Positions 11,501 to 24,120 of a DNA stretch of 64,000 bases are shown here, one piece after another. The stretch is from Himantopus leucocephalus (Eukaryota > Chordata > Aves > Charadriiformes > Recurvirostridae). Position 1 is the first letter of the stretch. Each line of letters opens with the position of its first letter. The notes below the pieces were generated by a model. It had not been told where the DNA came from. It made no database searches and was given only the letters and a program-made list of their open reading frames with translations. The stretch is from the NCBI GenBank assembly GCA_003993805.1, contig RSEF01000001.1:146023818-146087817 (forward strand), given 5' to 3'. The translations under genes were made by a program, and so were the position numbers.

Positions 11501-12907
11501 GAAGTGCCAGCCACTTACTATAGTCATGTTGTTAGGTGAGGACATTCTGAATAGGTAGAGTAAGGCAGAGCTAAATCTTCACTAACCCCTCACGACAGAG
11601 ATCAGCTGGCTCGTGTTTTTGTGCTAGACTTCACCGCTTTAGCAAAACATCACTTCGGGCTGTTTTATGACATATCTTCTTCCTTCAGCGAGGGTGTTTA
11701 TATTTTAGTTACAAGGGAGTAATCTTTTTTTGCAAAGTTTGTGTCTTCTGTAGCTTTGCTCTTCCAAGAGGAATCACCTTCAAGGGAGGGATAAGTTCAT
11801 TCTTACTATTTTATAGTCACTTTTAATAATGGTTACGTGTTAATGGAGTTTGCCACAAAGAAGATAATGCTTTTAGGTCTACGGGAGGAGAATGCAGATG
11901 CCTTGGCCACCTTTGACCCTGCAGGGGTTTTCAGCCCAGCCCCGTGTAGGCTAGGGGCCACGGCTCAGGTCCTGGGGAAAATACTGGGAGAGGGCTTTGA
12001 ACAGCCAGGCAAGCCCAGGGGCTGGGGAGCTGCGCCATGCAGGGCGACGGGAGAGAGGTGGTGATGTACATTGGACAACCAGACAGCTCACCACACTCAT
12101 CTTCAGCAAGGCTCCCTGGCCGCAGCAATGAGGTCTTGCATGGATGCTGTGGCCCCCACACCTACACCCGGGCTGATCATCCTGCCAGCTGTGCTGCAGC
12201 TGCTCTGAAAAACCTGTGGCTGCTCTCGGGCATGGTAACATTTTCACGAGATTGTGGTCTGTTTGCTGTTATTGGCCTGCAGTGGGGCAAGCCGGGGCTG
12301 TGATGAGGTAGCTGCGCACAACATGAGGAGACAGAGTTCTCCACTACCCTGACCATTAATAACATTTTGGCTTTTCACTCCTTACTTTGGATGTGCCAAG
12401 CTTCATTTCTTGATGTCTCTTGAATAATCCTCCTCCAAAGCCAGTTTATGAAGAGGCCCTCCTTAAGGTGGATAACAAATTTCAGTGAAGGGGTTCCCTT
12501 TACAGCTAACTATTATGAGTTACTGCCTTAGCATGAAACACTAAAGGAGTATCAACAGGGATGGCATATGACCGGATGTGAAACGCATGAAGGGCTTGGT
12601 ATGGAGCCCATGAAAGGCTCTGAATCACATACAAATACGGTTTACAAATGTACCCCGCCTGAATTTTTGTGTTTGTACATCTTCAAGAGAAATGTTAAAA
12701 GACATTTTCCAAGGTAGTGTACCAAGAATACACAGATACGTACTCAATCTGCTGACAGGCTGTCTCTTCAGACTTGTGTAAATGTGTCAATGCTTATATA
12801 TATTTAAGACACATATATACTACCAATTAAGCTCTCTGTGGATGTACCAACACATGTCCAGGAGCAGACTAAATGCATTATGTCCACGATGCACTGGAAA
12901 AAATCCC
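8589..12907. other. Mostly unique sequence, no supported gene
   Basis: No gene or clear mobile element is recognised. A single N sits at 9473, with the 8-mer CAGCAATG present on both sides of it. A GC-richer patch at about 11880-12300 produces short open frames on both strands without splice support. The rest is AT-leaning. Confidence 0.5.
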
Positions 12908-12926
12908 CTCTCTCTCTCTCTCTCTC
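12908..12926. repeat. (CT)n microsatellite
   Basis: A perfect CT dinucleotide run of 19 bases. Such tracts are common and often length-variable. Confidence 0.95.
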
Positions 12927-15900
12927 AGCAGTGTCTGTTAGCCTGATCACTGCAACATGCTAATGGTGCGAGAGAGGTAATTAAGAGCAGGGGTCTGTGT
13001 GCACTCCACAGTGCAACCTGCTCCCATTACTGCTGTAAATTCTCATGAGAATGAGCTTCAGCATTAAAGCAGGATTAAAATTCAGAAGAGATTGCACAAA
13101 ATAACATATAGAATCTAGCAAAGAATTTCTTACCAAAGAATACCCTTTTCATCAAAGCTTTCCTATCAGTCTCTAGAATGCCATAGAAACTCTACTAAGC
13201 TTTGTAAGACTTACTCAGTCTCCCGAAGCAACTGGAAAGCATCTTCCAGACTTTGAGGTGTTCTTATACTAATCAGGGAATTCTCTATCCTCTTTGTTGT
13301 ATTGTCAGATTTTATTTTATTTTTTTAGATGCAGTTCTCCAGCAGGATGTAGGGTCTAGGAAGGTTATGACCGAATCAAAGCCAGTTTCAATTTGCAGCT
13401 CTAGAGGAGCAGTTCTTCATACTGTGCAGTGAAACATCCAGGAATTTAGCCTGAGAGAGGGAGAAATGCAAGTAAAAGGGAGCCTGACATTTATGAGCTT
13501 GCATACATCTTTGTATTTCAGTCTGCATAGGCAAAAGTTACTCTGTAACTGACTGGTTTTGCATCTGAGCAGAGAAGGAAGTGATACAAAAAAAAAAAAA
13601 AGACTAATTCAGGAGATGACATGACCACTTAAATTCAGTTTTAAATTCATGTCTATTTTTGGAACTGTAAGACACGGACATTTCACATGTAAATCACTGC
13701 CACTTGAACACAGCTCACAAGAAACATTTCTGAGCAATTGGCTCTGCTTCTGTCTCAAAGAGGCTGAAATAAAAAAGAGTGATTTTGATTTTCTTTTTGA
13801 TTATGAGGTTTCTTACTCTACTCATTCACCACATAATATAGCCAATTTTTCAGTCTTTGTGAAAAGATACAGCTTTTGCAGGATTTTTCTACTCCTCCGT
13901 GATGTTTGAAAGGCTTCTTCTTATTTACCAAATCTGCTTTGGTGTTATGATTTGAAAGTATTCATTACATATTCATAACAATACTGATAGACTAGTTTGT
14001 AGTATGTTATTACCTCATGTTTTTCTGTGGACAGAGCTGGTTCTGGGAGGTATTTCCAAAGTAACACTGCTAGTTTGTCCCTTCATTTTGAAGACCTTCA
14101 CATGACGTTAGCATATAATCAGGGGGAAAGCGTGGGTCTGTGTATTTCTATCACACCTTAGAATATGCTGCTTTCCTCCAAAATATCCTCAGGGAGGAGT
14201 CTTATTTTCAATCTGTAACTGCATAGGCTTTTACAAGGTACTGAAATCAGGCTGTAACATCAAGCAGAGGCGGAGAGAGGGACACCTGCAGATACGATGC
14301 ATGGGAGTCTTGATTTGTACACGCAGTCTATGTCTATGTCTATGCTTACAAATCAAACTAGTGTGAAACAGCCTGCGTCCACAGCATCAGATGCTTTTGG
14401 AGAAAGCTGCAAAATGGGACAGTGCTACCCAAACTGCTGGCTGTTGTAGGTGGCCTTGATCCATGCTGGCTCCCAAACGGTGCCTGTGGCCGTTCGGTAA
14501 CGGCTGGCCCAGACCAGAACCATTCCTGGGACCCTTCTAACAATTTGCTGGTAGGCGTGAACAGGACTCGCTGTCTGGAAAGCTCCCTGGTACTGCTTTA
14601 ATTTGTAGGCAAAACCACACAAATGTGGAAAAAGAAACTCTCTTACCAGTTATGTTCCAAATCCCACGTCACAAACACCACATCTGAATCTGTCCCAGCA
14701 GTACAGGTACCCAAGGCTATCTCTGATCTTGGAAAGTAGCTAAATAACAAGAATGGGAATTGGTAAGAACAGCATGATGCTGTTACGACTTTGGGGCCAG
14801 AGTATGCTTTTCTGGAGCTGTTGCACCTCATAGTCATTTGCTCTAATGAGCCTTTCCACTGTTCTCGTCATGTAAAGCTGCCTTAAGCTGCTTAAAAGTT
14901 ACTTGGTATTGGGATACTTTTTGGACTTCATCCAAATGTGCAAAAGTACAATTTCTAATTCTTAAGTCTGGCAGAAGTCCGGCTTCTTGAAACTGGCAGG
15001 GCAATGTGAAATGCTTTTAATGTCAGTGAGAGCCAGGCTGAATGACTTTGTTTTGCCATTAACTCCCTGGGCACAGACTCACACCATATTGTGTTTAATT
15101 TAAAGTCACAGAACCCTCACACGAATCATTAAATAATTTCTTTAAATTGAGCTTTAAACAAAATATCATTTGCTATATTGCTTCAAGCAATAACTATTTC
15201 CAGGGAAATTACCTTAATGAAAATATTTCTCTTATTTCTCTTATTGTTCATACTTTTCTTTTTTTTAATTATTGACATCCTCCTGTGGATTTGCTGACAC
15301 CAGCACAGTTGTGCATAGCTGATATATGGCTGTTTCTTCTGGGACTGATTTGTCAGTTTTACCCCATCTCTTAAATTGCTATGAAACAATAAAAATAAGC
15401 AGAAACTAGTTATTACACCTACAAATTCAAAGATGACAGCTCATTATGGAAACAATGGCAAAGAGCTGAAAAAGCAAAGACCTTCCTACGTCCCAAAGCT
15501 GAGTTAACCTGGATGAGGGGGTGGGATTGTATGAGTGTAGGGATCTCTTGCACTTTAACAGCTTTTACTTGCGTAAACCTTCAAACCTGTATTTTCATCC
15601 TGCCCCAGAGAGTGCAACACACACTTTCAGTCTGATGTGATGAAACACCATCTGACAGGTTACCACATAGCCCCAGCATCGCTTCGGGTACTTTGACCAT
15701 TTCAGAGCTCTGGGCCATTTGCCCTCAGATGCAGGGATTGTTCCTCAGTCTTCTCTTTCCTTGGTGTAGACATGTCTAAGGGGCCCATGAGGCAGGTGGT
15801 CCTGGATCACAGACATTTCCTGGGAAGTAAAAATGCTGTCCACAGTTAAATTGCATGGTTGTGTTTTAAGCATGTTTTCTTTATTGTTATAAAAGTTACG

Positions 15901-18072
15901 GCAATAATAAGCTTGGCAGGTTTCTCATCTACCATAAAAAGTGTAATTTTAAATGCCAACATTAATGGGAAACAAGACCTGTCAGTAAAATCTTGCGTGA
16001 TGGACTAATCTGGGAACTAGGACTGACTGACATGTTTCCAGTGGTGGTGGGGAAGCTCTCTGCAGAAGCTGACTTTCACCTTGTAAAATGCTATAGACTC
16101 CATATAGCCATGCCGCCACGTACAAAGCTTACACTGAAGCAGAACAGTTCAAATCCAGGTTACTGTAGCATACGGTAAACAAGACCAAAGCAAACCTCTG
16201 TTTGACCTAAAATGCTTCTTCTAGGCAGGCTGGTGGAATAGTGCTAACTGTCTGTAAGACTGGACCATTTGGCACTTCCAAAGCTTGTCAAACTGTACTG
16301 AAAACACCCAGGCACTTTACCATATGCAGTAAGAATCGAATAAAACAAGCTGTGGTGTCTAGCAGCTGGTATGTCACAGATAAGTAAAAAACAACTGAAC
16401 TGAAATTGTAACTATTGACATAAGAGACATAATAACTGCCTTAGGCCAGATGGTGAATGCAGACTGGCATGGTTTTACTGAGGTGAGTGATTTTGTGCTA
16501 ATTTATCCCAGCTGATGTGCTGATCCTGAAGCATTACTGTGACCAAACAGGGGTGGGATGGCTGAAAGTCATGTAAAACTAGAAGTAGCAGCAAGACACC
16601 TTGTGGTAGCATGCAGATTCATCAGGAGTGGTGTAAAGGCTTAGTTTTCTCTTTGAAGTTTCTTGATGCTTCCACAAAAGACTGTTTTCATCAGGATTTT
16701 TGGTGCAAACGACTCAGCTGTATCGGGAAATGACATCTGAGCTGTCCACTGGGGCACTGGGCAGCATTTCTGCTTTGTAAGGTCCCTTTTTGTGAACATA
16801 CCTGAGCCTTTACAAACTGGATCCTGAGTCCCAAACCTGTTTTTGTTTGTATTACTCTAAATCACAGGCAACACAACTGGCATTAATGGAGCTACAGTGT
16901 TGTAAACTGGTATAAGCTGATGTCTGCCTGGCAGCCAGCACGTGGTGGGCAAAAGCAAGCAAAATAATTGCTTTCATTGAATATAACTTCAAACAGTACC
17001 AGAAGTACCAGAGCAACCCTGAGTAGCTGAAAGGCAGGTGGCTGGTGATGAGAAAGGGCACAGGAGTTTCAATCCTTGGCAGGGACGAGGTGCCCGTCAC
17101 CCGTTCCCGGGGTGGCTTTGCCACCTCCCTGGCTCAGCATAGCTACTGCCTGTGCGGCCTCCTGCCCGCCCTGCCCATGACGGCACGGCACTGACACCTG
17201 CACCTATCTCTGCAGGAATCCGCTGAGAAAAATTAAGGGGATGTGACCTGAAGTTCACTTCTGAACAGGGAAGGAGCCAAGTTAAATCACGCTGACGAGC
17301 AAGCAGCTGGGGTGGCTCACACCAGCACAGCCAAGCTGTGTGGCATCGGCAGCTGCTGTCCTACAACCCCTTGTCTTGAGGTTTCACTGCTTGCACTTCA
17401 GGGGCCACCACAGACCAGAAACCTTTCACAGCATGGTCAGATGCCTCCCCTGAAACAAGGCAGCTTCCCAACTGTTCTCAGAGCTTTCAAAGCCATTTTA
17501 ATCTATTTGGTTCAGTTCTATACATCTTGACCCTATATGTCTATACATGGGTAGATCTGGCCTCAGTGGTGTCCTCTGTGCCTGCTCATTTCTGCTTCCC
17601 CAATGAACCTTATTGCTCCCTTTAACTCCTTGCTTCTGTACAGCCCAGAATGCTGGAATAATTTGGGTCAACAATATTCATGCAAAAAATACACTTAGTG
17701 TGTGTTATTTTTAGTCAAGATAATTTTCCTTGTATAATTCACATTGCAGTATCACAGACATGTGGACTGCCTTAATTGAAAGGGCAGCAAATTACTCCAT
17801 AGTAGCAGAGCTAAATGGTCAGCAATGAGAACCTCTTCAGCCAGGAGACAGGACCTCAGGAAAAATGGAAATATATGCATCAGTCTGCATATTTTTGCAA
17901 TTGAAGAGGAAAATTCTCACTTCCGTTTTCCCATTGGTGTCACTTTAGCATCAGATAATTGTCCTTGACTGCTGTTCATGATAGGCTGGGAAGAAAATTA
18001 AGGTTCTCACAGGCAGAATGTCTCCCACTTATCAAATTTAACATCTGGATTTCCAGTCATTTCATACTTTTT
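12927..18072. other. Mostly unique sequence, no supported gene
   Basis: No gene is supported. A run of 14 A lies at 13588-13601 and three copies of TCTATG at 14327-14344. The AT-rich interval at about 15040-15260, with TTTAATTTAAAG-type motifs, could be conserved non-coding DNA. A modest GC-rich patch lies at about 17050-17180. Confidence 0.5.
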
Positions 18073-18162
18073 ATGTGTATAGAGATATAAATACTCATGC
18101 ATATATACATACAAATATATGTATATACACACATATATATGCACACATACTCACACACATAG
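18073..18162. repeat. Mixed AT/AC simple repeat
   Basis: This stretch is built of TATA, ACAC and ATAC steps (for example ATATATACATAC and ACACACATATATATG). It is an imperfect microsatellite with no coding potential. Confidence 0.85.
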
Positions 18163-21100
18163 AAGTCTAGTAGTAGCCAGAGATACTTATCATATATATG
18201 GAATTCCCTATTCAGTCCCACTGTCTGTGAAATATTCTTGATTTTTTTTCCCCTTTCAAATATTTTGAAAAGGGCTTATTCTTTTTTTGGGCAGAATTGG
18301 CACTGTAAGTTAATTCTGTATCCTTTTCCCTCCAGATATTTTGGATCATCTACTTAGAATGAGAAATTAAATGTCAGTATAATTAACATTTTTAAAATTC
18401 AATCAACTTTACTGCCAATTAAAGAAAATACCAAACAATTTAAACCTGATGGTGAGACCAAGTAACATGAAGTAGAAAAATATCAGATTGTCCCAGTCTT
18501 CTCCCAGTTTATTGTCCTTTCCAGCTGCTCCCCTCTTTTTTCTCGCAGCAGTGAAGTGGTACCCATATTGCTGGTGCTTACATAGCCCTGCATAAGCTTT
18601 TTGTAGTCTCAGCATCTTTGCTGCACTTACTCAGCTTTGCTTCAGTGAATTGAATTACTATGCTGATCATTCAGTACAGAAAAAAAAAAAAAACCCAAAA
18701 AAAACCTCAAGCCCCACAGGAAGAATGGATAAGGCAAGTTATTTGCTTTTTTGGAACAGACAGATTCTGTCCCTAAAAAAATCTGATGACGTCTAATGAC
18801 CATGTAAAATGAACAACTTTTTTTCCCCTGAGTGCCTTTATATTATTAGTTTGTGGGGTTTTGGACATTATTTTGCAGTTTTAGTGCTGTCACCAGCTGA
18901 CTCCTCATTTCCAGGTGCTCAGGTGACGTCACTGGGGATTGCAGCAAGCACAGAGACACAGCACTCACTGGTTCAGTGTACTACAGCCTGTTTAGGTGTC
19001 CTGTCAGAATCAGGAGGAGCATGCGACTTCTGGTCCAGAAAAGGAGAGCTTTTCCACTAGGCTATGTACCCCTCTCTCCCAATAGCTGGAGAAACAGAGG
19101 CTGACAGAGATGTAAACTGTTCTGATTCTATCAATTTTTGATCAATTCATGCATAAAAGCCTCATAAATCTAAAACTAGATAAAAATCCCAGATATGTAA
19201 ATCCATTTCTGCTCTCTCATTTGTTTGTGGCTTTTTTGTTTATGTTTTTGTTTTTTGGGTTTTTTTTTTAAGTCTGATGACAATAATAAAGTGATACCTT
19301 GGTAATATTTGTATGGTTTATATCTAACCTGAGTTGTACACAAGTATTTGTTCCGAAGCCCACCAGAACACTGAGATATTCTAATGAGAGAAACTCATTA
19401 CTCAGATTACTTCCAGCCCAGCTGGAATTGCTGAATCAATACCAACTTTTTTTTGAAGAAGAATAAGACTATCAGTAGCCACCGTCAGCTGCAGTTAGAG
19501 GTTTACCAGATAAAGAAAACTATATGCACAAACCGTGAGTGATTTTTATCTCAAACTCACAGCTAGTGTGTGATAAGCTGATGTGGTTCAAAAGAAATGT
19601 ATCCCGCTTATACAAGGCCTGTTATTGCACAGATACAATGAGCCATGTAACTGAAGGATAAATTCTAAATAAAATGCCCGTACATGTTCATCATATCAGG
19701 CTAGGCAGGTTGAACAGCTTCTAAGGGAGATAATGGCATTTGTTACTAGTCATCTGTAGCACTGATGACAACATTCCATAGTATTTTAGATAAGTGACAG
19801 CAAATATCTGTGGGCAAGCTGGCAATTAAAGAGTGTGCTGCCTTTAGATGTTTGCTGTGAAACTGTTTGACTTTTCTTCCTTTGAAACGCATTATATCAT
19901 AAAATGTCTGCTGAATAGGACATATGTTACAATTTAAAACCATTGGTGAGATGCTGATCCAGAAAAGAGGTTATATTTTAAATAAACGGCTGTAGCTTCA
20001 ATTTATTCTGGGAACACTGAATGTTGATGTTAAAGCTGTAATTATTTCATTCATGAGAGGATCCAAAATCACAAACATAAAAATGTTTCATCATTTAAAC
20101 AGAGCAATTCATCTCCCTTTGAATTGCCTGTAAATTGAAAAAAAACCATCATCCACCCATCAGTGTCTGACAAAGACAAAAAGATTATCAAAATAGGGAA
20201 AATGGTAGAATTAAAAGAGCAAGTCTTCTCATCACGGTCCTTGGAATTGCCTTTCTGGATCTGACAAATGGACTGTTTAGGTCTGCATAAATGGATTGGT
20301 AGGTCTGAATACTTCATAGTTAAAATATATTCAACAATAATGCTGAATGCTTTGGAGTAGCAGACCTGATACTGACAGTGGCCAGATAGTCTGTAAGGGA
20401 AGGTTATTCTGCAGGCAGTTAGCATTTGCCATATGTCCTCAAGCATGAAGAAAAATGTCCTCTATAAATGTGTCCTATCAAATGCAATCGCAGATGTTCT
20501 CATTATGTGGAACTGACTCTTCTGTGAATTGCTAAGTTCTTGTTCTCGGCATTATCCCATGGCAGTGAATTTCATGTGCTGCATGCTATGTGAGAAATAT
20601 TTCCCTTTTGCCTTTCCATTTCATTTAATGTCGCCTTGTTCATGTCTTCTGAGAAAGGGCAAATGAGAATCCCTTGAATTACCTTCTTCTGATCATTCAT
20701 TACAATAGGCAGAGGTTGTACAGCTTCCTATTATTAAGTTTGGTGTTTCCTATTACGATACCCTGTTTTCAGTTGCTTTTAACTTTGTCAGACATGAACG
20801 CTTCAGGCTGAAAATGTCAGTGCTACAAGCCTGCCTTGGGCTGAATTTTTTTTTCGAAGGTTTCAGGCAAAGCAGATTAGCTGCTTCTGAGAACGAAGAA
20901 AACAACTGAGGGGGAAAAAAAAAAAAAGAGCAGCTGATTTTCAGTGTTAAGAAAACCCCCATGATCTCATTTTGAGAGAGAGCTAAAACCCAGGCCTTCT
21001 GGCTCAGGGTCTTGGGACCTGTGGGCTTTCCATCAGACATGTGCCTATTGCCACAGCAGGGAAATCTGTGCAGATCTAGCTATGACTTCAGTCTGAGGAA

Positions 21101-24068
21101 TTTCCACTCTCTCCACCTTCAGTAAAGGTCTGGGAGCTTAACTGGGTTCCTCTCCTTTGAAATCCAGCCATTGATGGCTGCTCTGTGCAGCCAGGTGTCC
21201 AGGTCTCTGGGTCTCCTTCCCTGCAGAGCAATGGAAGCATTCACCCCCTTCGTGGCTCCAAGTTCAGCCTTGGCAGAGACAGAAATGGGAAATGTCTGTG
21301 TGGGGACACTGAGGCTGGAAGGGGGAGAAGGGAAGGGAAAGTTAGGTCAGGGGAGAAACTGGAACTAACTGGATGAGGACACTGGGCAATTGGGAGGAAT
21401 CAGACTCCCCCACACATGGGAGAGGGCTGAAGACCTCAGCTGCACCCACCTCGTGCCTCCAACCGGCAGATGAGGGGTGATGGCCAGGGTGTTCCAGCCT
21501 GGCCATGGTGACCCACGTAGGGCAGGAGTCGGTCCAGGAGCTGCAGTTCAGTTGCCTGCAGGTAATGCAACACTAGCACCCTGTTGTGATGAAAACAATA
21601 CTGTGTGAATGAATGAAATGGAAAAAAAAAAAAAGCCAACAAAAATTTAAGCACTTCAGAGCTAAGAAATACTAGATTTGAGTTTGTCAATGCAAAGTGA
21701 TCACATCTTTCTTGGGCACTTTATTTTGAAGTCTTCAATTATATGATCACTTAACGTTTTGGCCAAATGTCAGCTCCTCAGTCAAAACACAGAATTAAAC
21801 TTCTTAAGGGATAAATATTGGACGTGCAGCAGAGGATACAGCTCCTTGTAACGTCTCTGCACCATTTACTAAAGACAGTGGGAGGAGCTGCAGGAGCCTG
21901 TTGGAGGAAAAAGGATGGTTAGGTGCTGCTGTGGAGGATCAGCTACAATCATTGCCTCTGCCCCCGTGCCCATGTGCAAGATCAGGCAAGGCATCTGGTG
22001 ACCTGTTCATACACGGTCAAAAGTGGTACTTCCCTTATTTTCCGTGATACGTGATTCGAGACCCTGGGATCAGGTCTATCAGAGCACAGAACACCCAGAT
22101 CTGCTACTTGAGTTAGAATGTGTTATATAATGCTCTTAAAAAATAAGGTCCAAAGTGTCTCTAATTGGGTACTCAAAATTAATGCATATTTTTTCACTCT
22201 AATAGCTGTGTCTCAGCTCCCTCTTTGCAAAATGCGTCCCTACTCATTTGCTGGGTATGTAACAAAAATACAAGTCATTAGCAGATCTAGCATCAATAGG
22301 CATCATGGGAAGAAATGAATAATTCTGCCTCCAGAACTGTGGTTTCAGCAGCCTGCAGGAGGTAAAACATGGAACCAAAACAGTGAGAAAGGAAAGCAAA
22401 AACGTGGCAATAAATAGCTGCTAAATCTGTACTAAAAAAAGCTAAGGTGCCCAGCAAAAAAAACCAGTATCATGTAATTACCAATGGCGGGTATGCCGAT
22501 GCCGGGATTATTACTGTAAAAGCAAACAAATGCATCCCCGAGCTCATTTTACAGTAGTTAACTCAGCTACCCAAAGCAGCCCCGTCAGAGCCCCAGACAC
22601 CTCAGGGAGGGCTGCAGAGCCGCAGCGGGCAGCTGTGGGAGTACCTGATGGGTGCTGGCAGCTGGCGGCTGCGGGGACTGGGCTGCGCAAGGACAAGGAC
22701 ATGCTCTGACCGACGCACAGCCGCATCTGCGCAGGAGGCAGGGCAGGCAGGCCTGTGGGTGGGATAGAAACACTCAAGGAGGTGGATTCAGCCTGCGCCT
22801 CCTAAATTTTGAGTATTTGGCACTGCGCCCCCAAGGTCATTCTTTTAAATTTACCCCACTGTGGGCAACTTTGTACAGCCCCAGCGCAGCGCTCTTCTGT
22901 TGCCTCTCCAAAAATAAGAGGCTGAGTCTCCACAGTTTGTCCTCACCTGGAAATCTTAATGACCTCAGTTTCTGGCCTGCCTTTTGAAACAGAATCACCA
23001 AAGTGAATATTCCAGAAAGAGCAACACTGCTCATTTATAGCCCTGTGACATTGATGCTCGCTGAGCTGCTTTGTGCTCTGGTCCCTCTTCTCCTCTTCTG
23101 AGAAATCCATCTATACCAAAGCATTAAGAAACTGTGACCAGATAGACATAAAGTTTCACATCCGTTCTTTCGTCCACCAAAATACCAAGACAAATAGCTA
23201 AATATTTCTTTGGCTTGGAAAAATTGAAGGGGCAGAATGCCGGGGGGAAGAAATTAATTTAAGCATATCCTTTCAGTTCATCTCCTGATTAGACATCTGC
23301 ATTAAAAACCTAGAGTAAAAAATTTACTTATTTTTCGAGGCTTTTGACTGTACTGTTTTTGTCAGGAAGGGGGGATGGTTCCCAGAAAAAGAAAAGCAGA
23401 AAGCTATCATCTATAAAGAAGTTTCAGAACAGTTTCTCAGTTTTAGAAACAATTCATTTGCTAGCATAGCATCAAAGTGCATTGTAAGTTCGTTTAGCTA
23501 AGAGAGGTAATAAAATCTCAATTGTACAATAAACTGTATCTGATCACATCTCAGAACACATATGTAGATGTAAGGCAGACAAAAAAGTGCCAACACTGCA
23601 CTCGTACTAAAGAGCTCCCACCTCCATAAATCTTAGTGAACTCAGTCTAGTTAACATATCCCAAAAAGAATAATTTCTTAAGGAGATGGACATACTATTG
23701 GCTGGGCTTTTCCAACATGGAAAATATGGTACATTTTTGGCAATGATGTCTGGTGGTTCCTGACTTCTCCAGCCAGAGTGGCACAGTGCTTCTGAGACAT
23801 GCCCAAGGCTCCAGGGGCGTGAGGTCTGAACAACCTTGCCCATCCTGTGACAGGATGACTTGCAAACACTGTGCATGATATAGATAAGGTGTGCAGGTGT
23901 TGGGAATTCAAAATGTAGCCAATGCCAAGCCATCAAAATTTGTTTCTCACCTAAAATGCAGGCAGTGTCCACCTTTCTCCATCAAAGACTGGGCAGCTGT
24001 TGATCCAAAATTTCTTAATTCAAAATTTCTTCAGCAAGAATGGGATGGATGGGGTTCTGCAGCTGCAC
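18163..24068. other. Mostly unique sequence, no supported gene
   Basis: No gene or clear mobile element is recognised. Poly-A runs occur at 18680-18693, 20915-20927 and 21622-21634; none is preceded by a recognisable retroposon. A GC-richer patch lies at about 22560-22760 and has open frames on both strands. AT-rich blocks with ATGTAATTACC near 22474 look non-coding. Confidence 0.5.
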
Positions 24069-24120
24069 GGATGGATGGATGGATGGATGGATGGATGGAT
24101 GGATGGATGGATGGATGGAT
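24069..24120. repeat. (GGAT)13 microsatellite
   Basis: Thirteen perfect copies of GGAT fill 52 bases. An open frame running through it would encode only a repeated Met-Asp-Gly-Trp and is a by-product of the repeat. The perfect length suggests it is still polymorphic. Confidence 0.98.
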
